Positions 43,069 through 52,465 of a DNA stretch of 64,000 nucleotides are shown one piece after another. The stretch covers positions 62,001 to 126,000 of the forward strand of contig JACKAZ010000008.1 in assembly GCA_020634795.1 (NCBI GenBank), in the 5' to 3' direction. Positions within the stretch are counted from its first letter, which is position 1. Each line of letters opens with the position of its first letter. The translations under genes were made by a program, and so were the position numbers. The notes beneath the pieces were generated by a model. That model was not told the DNA's origin, searched no databases, and worked only from the letters and a program-made list of their open reading frames with translations. The stretch comes from Ardenticatenales bacterium. Lineage in GTDB: Bacteria; Chloroflexota; Anaerolineae; Ardenticatenales; Ardenticatenaceae.

Positions 43069-43772
43069 GCGCCCCTAACGACCCGCACCGACCGTTCGTC
43101 GAGGCACGCGACATTTGGCGCACGCTGCCGCTGGGGGACAAGGTGATCGAGATTCTGCGCGGCATTTCGCTGTCGGTGGCCGCTGGCGAAGCAGTGGCCC
43201 TCACTGGTCCCTCGGGGTCGGGCAAATCGACCCTGCTTGGCATCATTGCCGGACTCGATTCGCCCAGCAGCGGCCAGATTCTGATCGATGGCACGGACAT
43301 CACCCAGATGGGCGAAGGCCAACTGGCCCGCCTCCGCAATCAGAAGGTCGGGGTTGTCTTCCAATCCTTCAACCTGATCCCGACCCTCACCGCCCTCGAG
43401 AATGTGGCACTGCCGCTCTACGTACACCGCGAACGGCGCCACGCCACGCAGCGGGCACGCGAGCTGCTGGCGCGGGTCGGACTCTCCGACCGCAGCGACC
43501 ATCGGCCCAACCAACTCTCTGGCGGCCAGCAGCAGCGGGTGGCGATTGCCCGCGCGCTGGCGACTGCGCCCGCGCTGGTGGTGGCGGACGAGCCAACCGG
43601 CAACTTAGATAGCCATAGCAGCGCGCAGATCCTTGACCTCTTTGACCGGCTGCGTCATGACTTGGCGCTGACCCTAATCGTCGCGACGCATGATCCGCGG
43701 GTTGCGGCCCGTGCGGATCGGGTGCATCAGCTCGTCGATGGCCGCTTTGTGGCGGCGGGCGGGTCGGTATGA
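43065..43772 (+). CDS. ABC transporter ATP-binding protein, MacB/LolD type
   Basis: 235-residue ATPase. It has Walker A GPSGSGKST, Q-loop VVFQSFNLIPTLT, signature LSGGQQQR, Walker B ALVVADEPTGNLD and H-loop ATHD. The FNLIPTLTALENV wording is typical of the MacB/LolD/YbbA group that works with FtsX-like permeases. It starts with GTG at 43065, overlapping the preceding stop by 4 bases, and ends overlapping the permease start by 4 bases. Confidence 0.94.
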   Translation: MSAPNDPHRPFVEARDIWRTLPLGDKVIEILRGISLSVAAGEAVALTGPSGSGKSTLLGIIAGLDSPSSGQILIDGTDITQMGEGQLARLRNQKVGVVFQSFNLIPTLTALENVALPLYVHRERRHATQRARELLARVGLSDRSDHRPNQLSGGQQQRVAIARALATAPALVVADEPTGNLDSHSSAQILDLFDRLRHDLALTLIVATHDPRVAARADRVHQLVDGRFVAAGGSV

Positions 43773-46291
43773 GACTCAGCTTCTATCTGCGCTACAGTGG
43801 GCGTGCCCTGCGCCGCGACGGCCAACGGACGCTCTTAGCGCTACTCTGCATCGCCTTTGGCGTGGCATCCCTCACCGCGCTCTCACTGCTCTCAGCAGCC
43901 ACCCGCGACTCGATCATCGTCGATCCCCGTCTGGAGTTGGGTGGCGATCTCTTGCTCCAACGGGGGGCGGATTCGCCCCGCGAGGCTTCGGCGGTATTGG
44001 AACAACTGCAAGCGGCGGACATCATCGACCAGTGGATGCCGATTGGCGCCCGCTCTCAGCTCTTTCTGAAAAGCGGCGACTCGACCTATTTCCTGAACCG
44101 ACTGCTCGCCGTTGCGCCCCGCCAGTACCCGCTCGTGGGTACGATTCGCCTCGCGGGCGAGCAGACACTCGCCGAAGCGCTCGCCACACCCGGCAGCGCC
44201 CTCATCACGCGCGACCTAGTGCGCAAACGGCAGTTGGCGCTCGGTGATGAGATCACGGTGGTGGCGCAGATCGGCAGCGCTCCGCTGCGGCTGCGCATCA
44301 CTGGGATTGTCGACGACATGCCGGATCGGCGCGGCGATACGATCCTGATCAGCCGCGAGACGCCGGGCGCGGCCGCGATTTTCAGTGGGGCGATGGTCTT
44401 GGCCACCGTGGGGCCAGCGGGCGAGGGGTTGCAACAAGCGGACTGCGCCACAGCGGTCACGCCCGCCGACAGCGCGGATCGCAGCGCAGCCGAGGCCCTC
44501 TGCCAGCGCTGGCAGATCGCTGCGCTGCCGGAGCGAACGCCTAGTGGGGCACAGGTCGCCGCTCTCTTCGACCTGATGCTCAAAGGGGCGGGACTATTGG
44601 GGCTGTTGGTCGGGGGCATTGGGGTGGCCAACACGATGCAACTGCTTTTGGCGCGGCGTCAGCGGGAGCTGGCCGTGCTCTCGACGGTCGGCTACGCACG
44701 CCACGATCTGCTGCTACTGGTCGCGGTTGAATCGCTCCTCTTGGGGGCAGCGGGCAGCGTCGCGGGTCTGGCTGGTGCGATCCCGCTCTTCTACCCGTTG
44801 GCGACCCTGCTGGGGGGCACCGAAGGCACCCTGATGATCCAGCGTCAGCTTACCGTCGGCCCCCTCTTTAGTGGCGCGGCGGCGGGGATCGTCACCGCCC
44901 TGATCTTTGGGCTGAGCGCCGCCGTGCGGGCCAGCGCGGTGCGGCCCGCCAGCCTGCTTCGGGAAGCAGTGGAGGCAATTCCGCGCCGCTCCACGCTCTG
45001 GACGCTCGCGCTCTGGCTCTTGTTGTCGCTGCTCTTCGCCCTCCTAAGCGCCCTCGTGCTCAATTCCCTGCTGGCGGGGCTGGCTGTGGTGGCAGTCGCC
45101 GCAGCGGGCCTGCTACTGCTTGGGACGCTCTTCGCGCTGCTGCTCCGGCTGCTCGTCTGGCTGCCCCTCCCCACGGGCACGCTTGGGGCATTGGCCCAAC
45201 AGAACCTCAAGCGTCAAGGGCTGCGCCCGATTTTTGCCCTCATCGCACTCTGGGCGGGCATCTTCGCGATCGGCTTCGCAGGGACCGCCATGCAAAATGC
45301 GCAGCAGCGGGTCGATCAACAGCGCCCTGAATCGGGGAGCGAGCTGGTGCTGGTGGCGCCCCTCGCCAGCGAAGCGCGCGTGCGCACCCAGCTCGCAGCC
45401 GAGGGGATCAAGCGCCCCCTCCGACCGCGCAGCTTGGTAAACGTGGTCATGGGCGAGCAATTACTCACCTCCCTGATCGTGGAAGGGCGGAGGCACGACG
45501 ACCTGACAGAGTTCACCTGGGAGGGGGCGCCGGGGACGCTCGACGGCCTCTACCTCGATGTGCGCTGGCGCAACAGTCCGCTGCTGCCCGCAGGCCATGC
45601 GATTGAGGTGGGGCAGCCGCTCACGCTGGTGCTGGCGGAGGGTCAGAAGCGCACGCTGCCTGTGGCGGGCTTCTTCACGCCGCCCGCGAGTGAACAATTG
45701 CCCGCTCTCTTTTGGCCGGATATCATCGCCGACGCGCATTTGGTACGAGAATGGGCCGCGGACGAGGGGGCGTTGGTGGTCGTGAGTCCGTTGCCCGCGG
45801 ATCGTCTCGCGGCCACCCAGCAGCGACTGGACGCCGTGTTGCCAGAGACCTTTGTCTACAGCAGCGCGCAGCAGAGCGCCGCCCTAGTGCGCCAGATTCG
45901 CGGCCTGTTGGCCTTTGTGGTCAGTGTGGCGGCGCTTGCGCTCTTGGCGGGCGCGGTGCTGATCGCCAACGCAGTTAGTCTCGCGCTGCTCGAACGGCGG
46001 CGCGAGATGGGCATCCTGAAAGCGGTCGGTTTTTCGCACGCGCATCTTTTACGCCTGCTCCTGATCGAGAACGGTCTGCTGGGTCTGATCGGGGGTGGAG
46101 CAGCGCTCGCCACGCTGCGGCTTGCCGTGGGGCTGATCAATCGCGCGGACCCCCTCGCGCGGCTCCGCGTCGATCCGCTGGCAGCCGTGGCCCTGTGGGG
46201 GCTGGCGCTCTTGGTCGCGCTCGTCAGTACGGTGGGGGTGGCGTGGCAGCCCGCCCGCCTGCGGCCGCTGGTGGTGCTTCGCGATGCGTAG
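43769..46291 (+). CDS. FtsX-family ABC permease with duplicated core
   Basis: 840-residue membrane protein. An N-terminal span and a periplasmic-type domain are followed by an FtsX core (about 265-410, LLVGGIGVANTMQLLLARRQ), then extra central helices, a second extracellular domain and a second FtsX core at the C-terminus (LERRREMGILKAVGFSHAHL). This layout is that of YbbP/LolE-like type VII ABC permeases, which move lipids, lipoproteins or drugs from the membrane or signal envelope stress instead of pumping across it. It forms an operon with the ATPase and the two-component system. Confidence 0.9.
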   Translation: MRLSFYLRYSGRALRRDGQRTLLALLCIAFGVASLTALSLLSAATRDSIIVDPRLELGGDLLLQRGADSPREASAVLEQLQAADIIDQWMPIGARSQLFLKSGDSTYFLNRLLAVAPRQYPLVGTIRLAGEQTLAEALATPGSALITRDLVRKRQLALGDEITVVAQIGSAPLRLRITGIVDDMPDRRGDTILISRETPGAAAIFSGAMVLATVGPAGEGLQQADCATAVTPADSADRSAAEALCQRWQIAALPERTPSGAQVAALFDLMLKGAGLLGLLVGGIGVANTMQLLLARRQRELAVLSTVGYARHDLLLLVAVESLLLGAAGSVAGLAGAIPLFYPLATLLGGTEGTLMIQRQLTVGPLFSGAAAGIVTALIFGLSAAVRASAVRPASLLREAVEAIPRRSTLWTLALWLLLSLLFALLSALVLNSLLAGLAVVAVAAAGLLLLGTLFALLLRLLVWLPLPTGTLGALAQQNLKRQGLRPIFALIALWAGIFAIGFAGTAMQNAQQRVDQQRPESGSELVLVAPLASEARVRTQLAAEGIKRPLRPRSLVNVVMGEQLLTSLIVEGRRHDDLTEFTWEGAPGTLDGLYLDVRWRNSPLLPAGHAIEVGQPLTLVLAEGQKRTLPVAGFFTPPASEQLPALFWPDIIADAHLVREWAADEGALVVVSPLPADRLAATQQRLDAVLPETFVYSSAQQSAALVRQIRGLLAFVVSVAALALLAGAVLIANAVSLALLERRREMGILKAVGFSHAHLLRLLLIENGLLGLIGGGAALATLRLAVGLINRADPLARLRVDPLAAVALWGLALLVALVSTVGVAWQPARLRPLVVLRDA

Positions 46292-46369
46292 TCCCGGTCG
46301 GCGGCTTGGTGCGGCGGCCACTCCTGACTACGCTTCGCGCAAGAACTTGTGATGGGGGGTCAAGGTACC

Positions 46370-47875
46370 ATGATCGACCGGCTGCGCCGCGCCACCAGCA
46401 GCCTCCAATTCCGCCTCACCCTAACCTATACCGTGGTTACTGTGGGGGCGCTCTTGGCGCTCTTGATCTTGTTGAGCGCCCTCCTCCTCTTGGTGGTGGT
46501 CAGCAGCGCGCTGGACGAAAGCGCCTACTTGCAGGACGTGCAGTTGGTCTTGGGTACGCCCGTCGCCCGCTATCTGGCGGCGGGGGAGCAGGCGGCCTTA
46601 CAGGCATGGGCCGACGAGCGCTACGCTTCGGGACTGGCCAGTGAGCTACCGGGCTTCCTGCTCGACAGTCCCGCTGCCCACTTCGTGGACAGAAGCCCCT
46701 TTTACATCATCGACCGCCAGCGCACAGTGCTGGCCCAAGCGCCGACCCGCACGCGAGTCGGCCAGACTGTCCCCCTGCCGGAGACGGTGGACGAGGCGTG
46801 GTTCGATCTGGCACGCAGTCGCGTAGAGGGCACGCTACGCGCCAACTATACGCCACTCCCGGACGGTAACTGGTTCGTGGTGTTGCCGGTGGGCACGGAG
46901 GTGATCCCGCGCTCAGAGGCGACCGTCACGTCCGCGCTGGTCTTGACCGTCACCCCCGCCCCTTCCTTCTTGTCCACCTACTTCGTGTTGCTGGGCCGCC
47001 TGCTCCTGATCGCCTCCCTTCTCTTGCTGTTGGGCATCACCCCCTTCGGCGCCCTCTTTGGCTACATCATGGCGCGCGGCCTGACGCGCCGCTTGCGGGC
47101 GCTGGAAGGGGCGGCTGCGGCGTGGAGTCGGGGCGACTTTGACGTGGTGCCGGAGGAGCATTCCCGTGATGAGATCGGGCGCCTCGCGTTGCGGCTCAGA
47201 GAAATGGCCGAGCGTCTGGGCCACCTGTTGGTGGAGCGGCAGGAAGTGGCGGCACTGGCCGAACGCAATCGGCTGGCCCGCGAGCTGCACGACACGGTCA
47301 AGCAGCAGAACTTTGCAACCCTGATGCAGCTACGCGCGGCCAAGAACCTGGTCCAAGCGCCACCGCAAATCACCGACGCGCTCGCACGGATCGACGATGC
47401 GGAACAGCTCCTCAAACAATCCCAGCAGGATTTGGCCACAATCATCGAGAGCCTGCGCCCGGCCGAGGGCGAGGGGCAGTGGCTGGGCGAGGCCCTGACC
47501 CGCTGGAGCGAGCAGTGGGCCGCCCGCCACGCGATCGGTTGCCAGCTCCAGATCGCAGGCGAACCCCGGCTCTCGGGTGAGGCGCAGCAGGCGCTCTATC
47601 GGGTGGCGCAGGAAGCGCTCTCCAACGTCGCTCGTCACAGCGGGGCGCAGCATGTCACGCTCCAACTGGGCCACACGCCCCAGCGCACCACCCTCACGAT
47701 CCGCGACGACGGGCGCGGCTTTGAAGTGGCGCGTGTCGCGCGGGGCTTCGGCCTCTCGACGATGCGCCAGCGGATCGCGTCCCTGGGCGGGCGGTTCACG
47801 CTGACGAGCCAGATCGGCGCGGGGACGCAGATCGTGATTGACCTTCCCACGACCCTGTCAGGAGAAACCGGATGA
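46370..47875 (+). CDS. sensor histidine kinase, LiaS/NarL type, with HAMP domain
   Basis: 501-residue kinase. Two membrane spans (about 24-50 and 200-235) enclose an extracellular domain of ~150 residues. A HAMP domain follows (RGLTRRLRALEGAAAAWSRG), then HisKA_3 with RLARELHDTVKQQ and a HATPase domain with EALSNVARHS, DDGRGF and GFGLSTMRQR. The start at 46370 is supported by CAAGG at 6 bases; an earlier GTG would add 7 residues. Its stop overlaps the response regulator start as ATGA. It probably senses the state of the cell envelope together with the upstream transporter. Confidence 0.93.
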   Translation: MIDRLRRATSSLQFRLTLTYTVVTVGALLALLILLSALLLLVVVSSALDESAYLQDVQLVLGTPVARYLAAGEQAALQAWADERYASGLASELPGFLLDSPAAHFVDRSPFYIIDRQRTVLAQAPTRTRVGQTVPLPETVDEAWFDLARSRVEGTLRANYTPLPDGNWFVVLPVGTEVIPRSEATVTSALVLTVTPAPSFLSTYFVLLGRLLLIASLLLLLGITPFGALFGYIMARGLTRRLRALEGAAAAWSRGDFDVVPEEHSRDEIGRLALRLREMAERLGHLLVERQEVAALAERNRLARELHDTVKQQNFATLMQLRAAKNLVQAPPQITDALARIDDAEQLLKQSQQDLATIIESLRPAEGEGQWLGEALTRWSEQWAARHAIGCQLQIAGEPRLSGEAQQALYRVAQEALSNVARHSGAQHVTLQLGHTPQRTTLTIRDDGRGFEVARVARGFGLSTMRQRIASLGGRFTLTSQIGAGTQIVIDLPTTLSGETG

Positions 47876-48537
47876 GCGAACCGATCACCGTGATGCTGGT
47901 CGACGACCACCAGATGATTCGCATGGGGCTGGTCGCCTACTTTGCGACGCTGCCGGAGATTCGGGTGGTGGCGGAGGCTGCCTCGGGCGCCGAGGCGGTG
48001 CGACTGGTCGCGCAGCACGTGCCGGATGTGGTGTTGATGGACCTGATGATGCCGGGGATGGACGGGGTGGAAGCGACGCATCGGCTCAAAGCGCTCAGCC
48101 CGCGCAGCCAGATCATCGTCTTGACCTCTCACCACGACGATGAACATATCTTCCCCGCCATCCGCGCGGGAGCACTCTCTTATCTGCTCAAGGATATCGA
48201 CCCCGACGAACTGGCCGATGCGGTCCGTAAAGCGCAGCAGGGGGAGGCGGTGCTGAACCCCCGTGTGGCGGCCCGTGTCGTGCAGGAAATGCGCGGCCAG
48301 CGCGAGGTTCCGAATCCGTTCATCGAACTGACCGACCGCGAGATGGAGATTCTGCGCCTCATCGCGGAAGGGAAGAACAACTGCACGATTGCAGAGGCCT
48401 TGGTCATCAGCGAGAAGACGGTCAAAAGCCACGTCAGCAACATCCTCAGCAAGCTGCAACTGAACGACCGCACCGAAGCGGCGGTCTACGCCTGGCGCGA
48501 GGGGGTGGTGCGGCGCGGTGAGGGAGGGGTCTCTTAG
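47872..48537 (+). CDS. LuxR/NarL-family response regulator
   Basis: 221-residue regulator. The receiver domain has the acidic pair VDDH, phospho-acceptor Asp in VVLMDLMMPGMDG and the conserved Lys in LLKDI. A LuxR-type helix-turn-helix follows (LTDREMEILRLIAEGK and ISEKTVKSHVSNILSKLQL). It is translationally coupled to the preceding kinase gene and is the last gene of the operon that starts at 42841. Its targets are unknown; the divergently oriented CIS operon is a possible one. Confidence 0.95.
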   Translation: MSEPITVMLVDDHQMIRMGLVAYFATLPEIRVVAEAASGAEAVRLVAQHVPDVVLMDLMMPGMDGVEATHRLKALSPRSQIIVLTSHHDDEHIFPAIRAGALSYLLKDIDPDELADAVRKAQQGEAVLNPRVAARVVQEMRGQREVPNPFIELTDREMEILRLIAEGKNNCTIAEALVISEKTVKSHVSNILSKLQLNDRTEAAVYAWREGVVRRGEGGVS

Positions 48538-48807
48538 GTCGGGCCGTTAGGGGCCGCTTTGGCGTGGGGTATCCGGATAGGGGCGGGTAAAGGGTATGGG
48601 GGTGAAGCGGCTTGCAATTCACGGAAGATCCACAAGTAGGGCGGGCGTGCCAACCGTTGCGCAATCCACGCGGCGCGATAGATGGCAGAACGTTGGAAGG
48701 CTGCCCAACAGCGCCCCCCTCCCATTCGCCATTCGCCACCTCCCGCCTATCATCTACCGACAGTTTCGCCCCACCGACGACCCTAACCACGCTTCGGAGC
48801 CAGTCCC
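48538..48807. other. intergenic region with a diverged R2 repeat
   Basis: 270 bases with no gene. It holds the fourth copy of repeat R2 and a GGAG-containing ribosome site at the end for the antiporter gene. Confidence 0.55.
48684..48739. repeat. dispersed intergenic repeat R2, copy 4 (diverged)
   Basis: GGCAGAACGTTGGAAGG, then CTGCCCAACAGC and CCCATTCGCCATTCG. The same order of elements as the copies at 7103, 10776 and 14622, with more substitutions. Confidence 0.65.
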
Positions 48808-50781
48808 ATGGGCATTGCCGCTGACATTGCCATCATCGTTGTCGCCGCGCTGCTGGGCGGCGTGGTTGCGCAACGGCTGAAACAACCGCTGATCCTCGGC
48901 TATATCGTGGCGGGGGTGCTGGTCGGCCCCTTCACCGGTGGCGTGACGGTGGTGAATGTTCACGACATCGAGCTGTTGGCCGAGATCGGCGTGGCCCTGC
49001 TGCTCTTTGCGCTGGGGTTGGAATTCTCGCTCAAGGAGCTGCAGCCGGTACGGAAGATCGCGCTGATCGGCACGCCGATCCAACTGCTGCTGACGATCCT
49101 CTTCGGCTACGGACTCGGCGCGTCGCTCGGCTGGGAATGGCGCGAAAGCCTCTGGTTCGGCGCGATGATCTCCCTCTCTAGCACGATGGTGATTCTCAAG
49201 ACGTTGATGAGTGCAGGGCGGATGGGCACGCTGTCCAGCCGTGTGATGATCGGGATGTTGATCGTGCAGGATTTGGCCGTGGTACCGATGCTCATCATGT
49301 TGCCCCAACTCAACGATCTGGAGGCGGGGCTGCCGATCCTCGCCTTTGCCATCGTCAAGGCGGCGCTTTTCATCGTGGCGATGATCGTGGCTGGCACGCG
49401 GCTGATGCCCTGGCTGCTACGCCGCGTCGCGATGTGGCGCTCGCGGGAACTGTTCTTGCTCGCCGTCACAGCCATCGGTCTCGGCGTGGGCTACGCCACC
49501 TATCTGGCGGGCCTTTCCTTCGCCTTCGGTGCCTTCGTTGCAGGCATGGTGCTGAGCGAGTCGGACTACAGCCATCAAGCGCTGAGCGATGTGGTGCCGC
49601 TGCGCGACATCTTTGGGATGCTCTTCTTCGTCTCGGTCGGCATGTTGCTCGACCCCACCTTCGTCCTTGACAATGTGGGGCTGATCCTGCTGCTGGTCGC
49701 CGCAGTCGTGATCGGCAAAGCGATCCTCTTCGGCCTCCTGACGCGCCTCTTTGGCTACGGCAATATCGTGCCGCTGGCCGTGGCCCTGACGATGTTTCAG
49801 GTCGGCGAATTCACCTTCGTACTGGCGCGGGTGGGCATCAGCAGTGACTCGATCAGCGAGCGGCTCTACAGCTTGGTGCTGGCGGTGGCGATCCTCAGCA
49901 TGATTCTGACCCCCTTCTTGACACGATTGGCCCCGCTGCTCTACCAGCTCCAGCGACGCTTCGCCTCGCCCGAGCCGCTGCGCACGATCAACCTGCCCGC
50001 CGAAGCGTTGCGCGATCATATCGTGATCTTGGGCGGCGGGCGTGTCGGCCATTTTGTGGCACGCACGCTCCAACAGTTGGACGAGCCGTTCGTCGTGGTC
50101 GAGATGGATCAGCGGCGGCTGGACCTGCTGAAAGCGGAGCAAATCCCCGTCATTTTTGGGGATGCGAGCCAGCCCTTGGTGCTGGAAACCGCCGCCATCG
50201 ACCATGCGCGGCTGCTGCTGATCACGCTGCCCACGCTGACCGATACCACCACGATCGTGGAAGAGGTGCGCCACCAGCGGCCCGATCTGCATATCGTCGC
50301 GCGGGCGCAGGGGTTGGAGCAGTTGGAGCTGCTCAACGAGATGGGCATTTACGAGGTGGTGTCGCCGGAATTCGAGGCGGGCTTGGAGTTCTCGCGCCAG
50401 GCGATGATCCACCTCGGCTGGCGGCCCGAAGAGATTTCGGCCTATTCCGACGGGGTGCGCCGCAAGCTCTACGCGCCGCTGTACGATGAGCACAGCGAAT
50501 ACGAAAGCCTGCAACTACTGAATCAGCTCCGTCAGTCGTCGACGGTCGAGTGGGTGACGGTGCCGGACAACAGCCCGTTGGTCGGTCAGACCTTGACGGA
50601 ATCCCAGATCCGTTCCAAGAGCGGGGCGACGGTGGTTGCGGTGCTGCGTGGCGAACAGATGGTGAGCAATCCCCCCAAGAATTATCGCTTCGATGTGGGG
50701 GATCGCGTGGGGGCGATGGGCAGCGTGGAGCAGTTGGCCCACCTGCGGAGTTTGGCGCAGCACGAGCCGCAGGGCGCGTGA
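48808..50781 (+). CDS. CPA2 cation:proton antiporter with TrkA domains (KefB-like)
   Basis: 657-residue membrane protein. The first ~385 residues form a 12-13 helix Na+/H+ exchanger domain (LGYIVAGVLVGPFTGG, FALGLEFSLKEL, FAFGAFVAGMVLSES). A TrkA-N nucleotide-binding domain follows (ILGGGRVGHFVARTL and VIFGDAS), then a TrkA-C domain near the end. Such proteins exchange K+ or Na+ for protons and are gated by nucleotides or thiols. The start matches the first helix. Its stop shares one base with the MFS start (TGATG). Confidence 0.94.
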   Translation: MGIAADIAIIVVAALLGGVVAQRLKQPLILGYIVAGVLVGPFTGGVTVVNVHDIELLAEIGVALLLFALGLEFSLKELQPVRKIALIGTPIQLLLTILFGYGLGASLGWEWRESLWFGAMISLSSTMVILKTLMSAGRMGTLSSRVMIGMLIVQDLAVVPMLIMLPQLNDLEAGLPILAFAIVKAALFIVAMIVAGTRLMPWLLRRVAMWRSRELFLLAVTAIGLGVGYATYLAGLSFAFGAFVAGMVLSESDYSHQALSDVVPLRDIFGMLFFVSVGMLLDPTFVLDNVGLILLLVAAVVIGKAILFGLLTRLFGYGNIVPLAVALTMFQVGEFTFVLARVGISSDSISERLYSLVLAVAILSMILTPFLTRLAPLLYQLQRRFASPEPLRTINLPAEALRDHIVILGGGRVGHFVARTLQQLDEPFVVVEMDQRRLDLLKAEQIPVIFGDASQPLVLETAAIDHARLLLITLPTLTDTTTIVEEVRHQRPDLHIVARAQGLEQLELLNEMGIYEVVSPEFEAGLEFSRQAMIHLGWRPEEISAYSDGVRRKLYAPLYDEHSEYESLQLLNQLRQSSTVEWVTVPDNSPLVGQTLTESQIRSKSGATVVAVLRGEQMVSNPPKNYRFDVGDRVGAMGSVEQLAHLRSLAQHEPQGA

Positions 50782-52076
50782 TGGGCGGCTTGCTCCGCAC
50801 GCCCAACTTCCTCTGGCTCTGGTTGGCGCAGATCGTCAGCGGCCTCGGCGATACGATCTACAACGTGGCGGTGCTGGTCACGATCTTCGAGCGGACCGGC
50901 TCTGCCGTGCAGACGGTGACGGTGGCCGTCGCCACGATGCTCCCGCCGGTCCTGCTCAGCCCCATCGCCGGGGTCGTGGTCGACCGCGCGCCCCGCCAGC
51001 GGGTGATGGTGATCATGGACTTGCTGCGGGCGGGGATGGTAGCGCTGTTGCTGCTCTCGCTACGAAGCGGCTTCTCGACGTGGGCGATCTACGCGGTGGT
51101 GGCGGGGCTGGCAGCGGCCAACGCCTTCTACCTGCCGGCCCGCCTCTCGTTGCTGCCCACCTTGGTGCCGAAGGAGTCGTTGGTGCGGGCCAACAGCTTG
51201 GTGATGAGCACCAACCAGGCCGTCTTTGCGGCGGGCTATCTGCTGGGCGGGGTGCTGGTGCTGAACTTCGCCCTCTCCACCCTTGTCGCGCTCGATCTGG
51301 CGAGCTTTCTGCTCGCGGCGCTCTTCGTTGCCTTCATTCGCCCCCCCGAACGGGCGACGCCGCGTCCGATGGGGCGGCGCAATCCGTTCCTCGCCTCGCT
51401 GCGGGAAGGCTTTGGCTACCTCCGCCACCACCGCCTGCCCCGTGCGCTCGTCACGATGGAGCTGATCGAATTCGTGCCGCACGGCCTCTGGACAGCGGGA
51501 TTGATGTTGGTCTTTGTGCAGCAGGCGTTGGGCGGCACCGCGGCCGATTGGGGCTATCAGAACGCGATCTTCTTCGGCGGCCAACTGGTGGGGGCATTGC
51601 TGGCGGTGGCATGGGCCAGCCGCTTGGCGCGGCGGCCGGGCTGGCTGATCATCGCCAACGCGCTGCTTTTCACGCTGGCGACCGTGGCCTACGCGCTGAG
51701 TCCTTCGTTGCTTGTCACAGCATTGCTCTGCTTCGTCTTTGGCCCGACCTCAGCGATTCGCGATGTGATGCAGGATTCGCTGCTGCAGGGGAGCGTGAAG
51801 AACGAGTTGCTGGGTCGGGTCTATTCGGCGCGGATGATGGGCACCAGTCTCAGCTTCATCGTGGGCAGCCTCGGCTTTGCGTGGCTGGCCGATGTGGTGG
51901 ATGTGCGCCTCGTCTTCTTGCTCGGCGCGGCGCTCTATTTCGTCACCGCGCTCTATGCGCTGAGCCAGCGGCCGCTGCGCGAAAGCCAGTTGGTGGAGGA
52001 AGGGACGGTGGGGTTAAGGCCACAGCACCCTGGCGCTGAAGAAGGTGGAGGGGGGCGAGGGGCAAGCGCCACTTAA
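50781..52076 (+). CDS. MFS transporter, MFS_3/EntS-like exporter
   Basis: 431-residue transporter with 12 predicted spans, beginning LLRTPNFLWLWLAQIVSGLG, which is typical of the MFS_3 exporters related to enterobactin and macrolide pumps. Motif-A-like SPIAGVVVDRAPRQRVMV is present. It is coupled to the antiporter gene by a one-base overlap. The last ~20 residues (LRPQHPGAEEGGGGRG) are encoded by a repeat that occurs again at 52930-52974, so the C-terminus has been altered by a repeat. Confidence 0.92.
   Translation: MGGLLRTPNFLWLWLAQIVSGLGDTIYNVAVLVTIFERTGSAVQTVTVAVATMLPPVLLSPIAGVVVDRAPRQRVMVIMDLLRAGMVALLLLSLRSGFSTWAIYAVVAGLAAANAFYLPARLSLLPTLVPKESLVRANSLVMSTNQAVFAAGYLLGGVLVLNFALSTLVALDLASFLLAALFVAFIRPPERATPRPMGRRNPFLASLREGFGYLRHHRLPRALVTMELIEFVPHGLWTAGLMLVFVQQALGGTAADWGYQNAIFFGGQLVGALLAVAWASRLARRPGWLIIANALLFTLATVAYALSPSLLVTALLCFVFGPTSAIRDVMQDSLLQGSVKNELLGRVYSARMMGTSLSFIVGSLGFAWLADVVDVRLVFLLGAALYFVTALYALSQRPLRESQLVEEGTVGLRPQHPGAEEGGGGRGASAT
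52019..52063. repeat. direct repeat R4, left copy, flanking the toxin-antitoxin module
   Basis: GCCACAGCACCCTGGCGCTG through GAAGAAGGTGGAGG. About 45 bases align without gaps to 52930-52974 with few mismatches. It lies in the last codons of the MFS gene. Confidence 0.75.
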
Positions 52077-52115
52077 CTTGAGGCCCCATATCCAAGAGGG
52101 CGCAAACTTGACGTT

Positions 52116-52143
52116 TTGTACAAAGTTGCTGAATTGTACAAAG
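52116..52143. promoter_or_regulatory. paired palindromic operator of the toxin-antitoxin operon
   Basis: TTGTACAAAG occurs twice (52116-52125 and 52134-52143), 18 bases apart. Each contains the perfect palindrome TTGTACAA, centred on TGTACA. TGTACA is the core recognised by YefM-type antitoxins in their own promoters, and the following gene encodes such an antitoxin. Confidence 0.7.
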
Positions 52144-52175
52144 GCTAAGTCATTGCTTTGCAGCGTGGGAGTAAC

Positions 52176-52460
52176 ATGATGGAAAAAGTGGTCACGAGTT
52201 CCAGCCTAAGGAGCCAACTGAGCCATATCCTCGATAACGTGCAGTTCGAGCGCAATAGCTATGTGGTTGAGCGCCGCAAGAAGCCTGCGGTTGCTATCAT
52301 TCCGATCTCAGTCTACGAAGCGTGGAAGGAACAGCGCGCCGCCCTCTTTGCTCAAATCGCGGAATTCCAAGAGGCCAGCGGGGACAACGACCCCGAGGCT
52401 ACGCTGGAATTGGTCGTTGAGGCACAAGAGGCCATCCGCCGCGAAGAGAGCGAGGCGTAG
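52176..52460 (+). CDS. Phd/YefM-family antitoxin
   Basis: 94-residue antitoxin. The N-terminal Phd/YefM DNA-binding fold is seen in VVTSSSLRSQLSHILDNVQF, the YVVERRKKPAVAIIPISVYE core and a helical C-terminal half rich in Glu that should wrap the toxin. The start is ATG at 52176 or 52179, both after GGGAG. Five bases separate its stop from the toxin start. It is expected to repress its own operon through the TTGTACAA pair just upstream. Confidence 0.88.
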   Translation: MMEKVVTSSSLRSQLSHILDNVQFERNSYVVERRKKPAVAIIPISVYEAWKEQRAALFAQIAEFQEASGDNDPEATLELVVEAQEAIRREESEA

Positions 52461-52465
52461 CCCTA

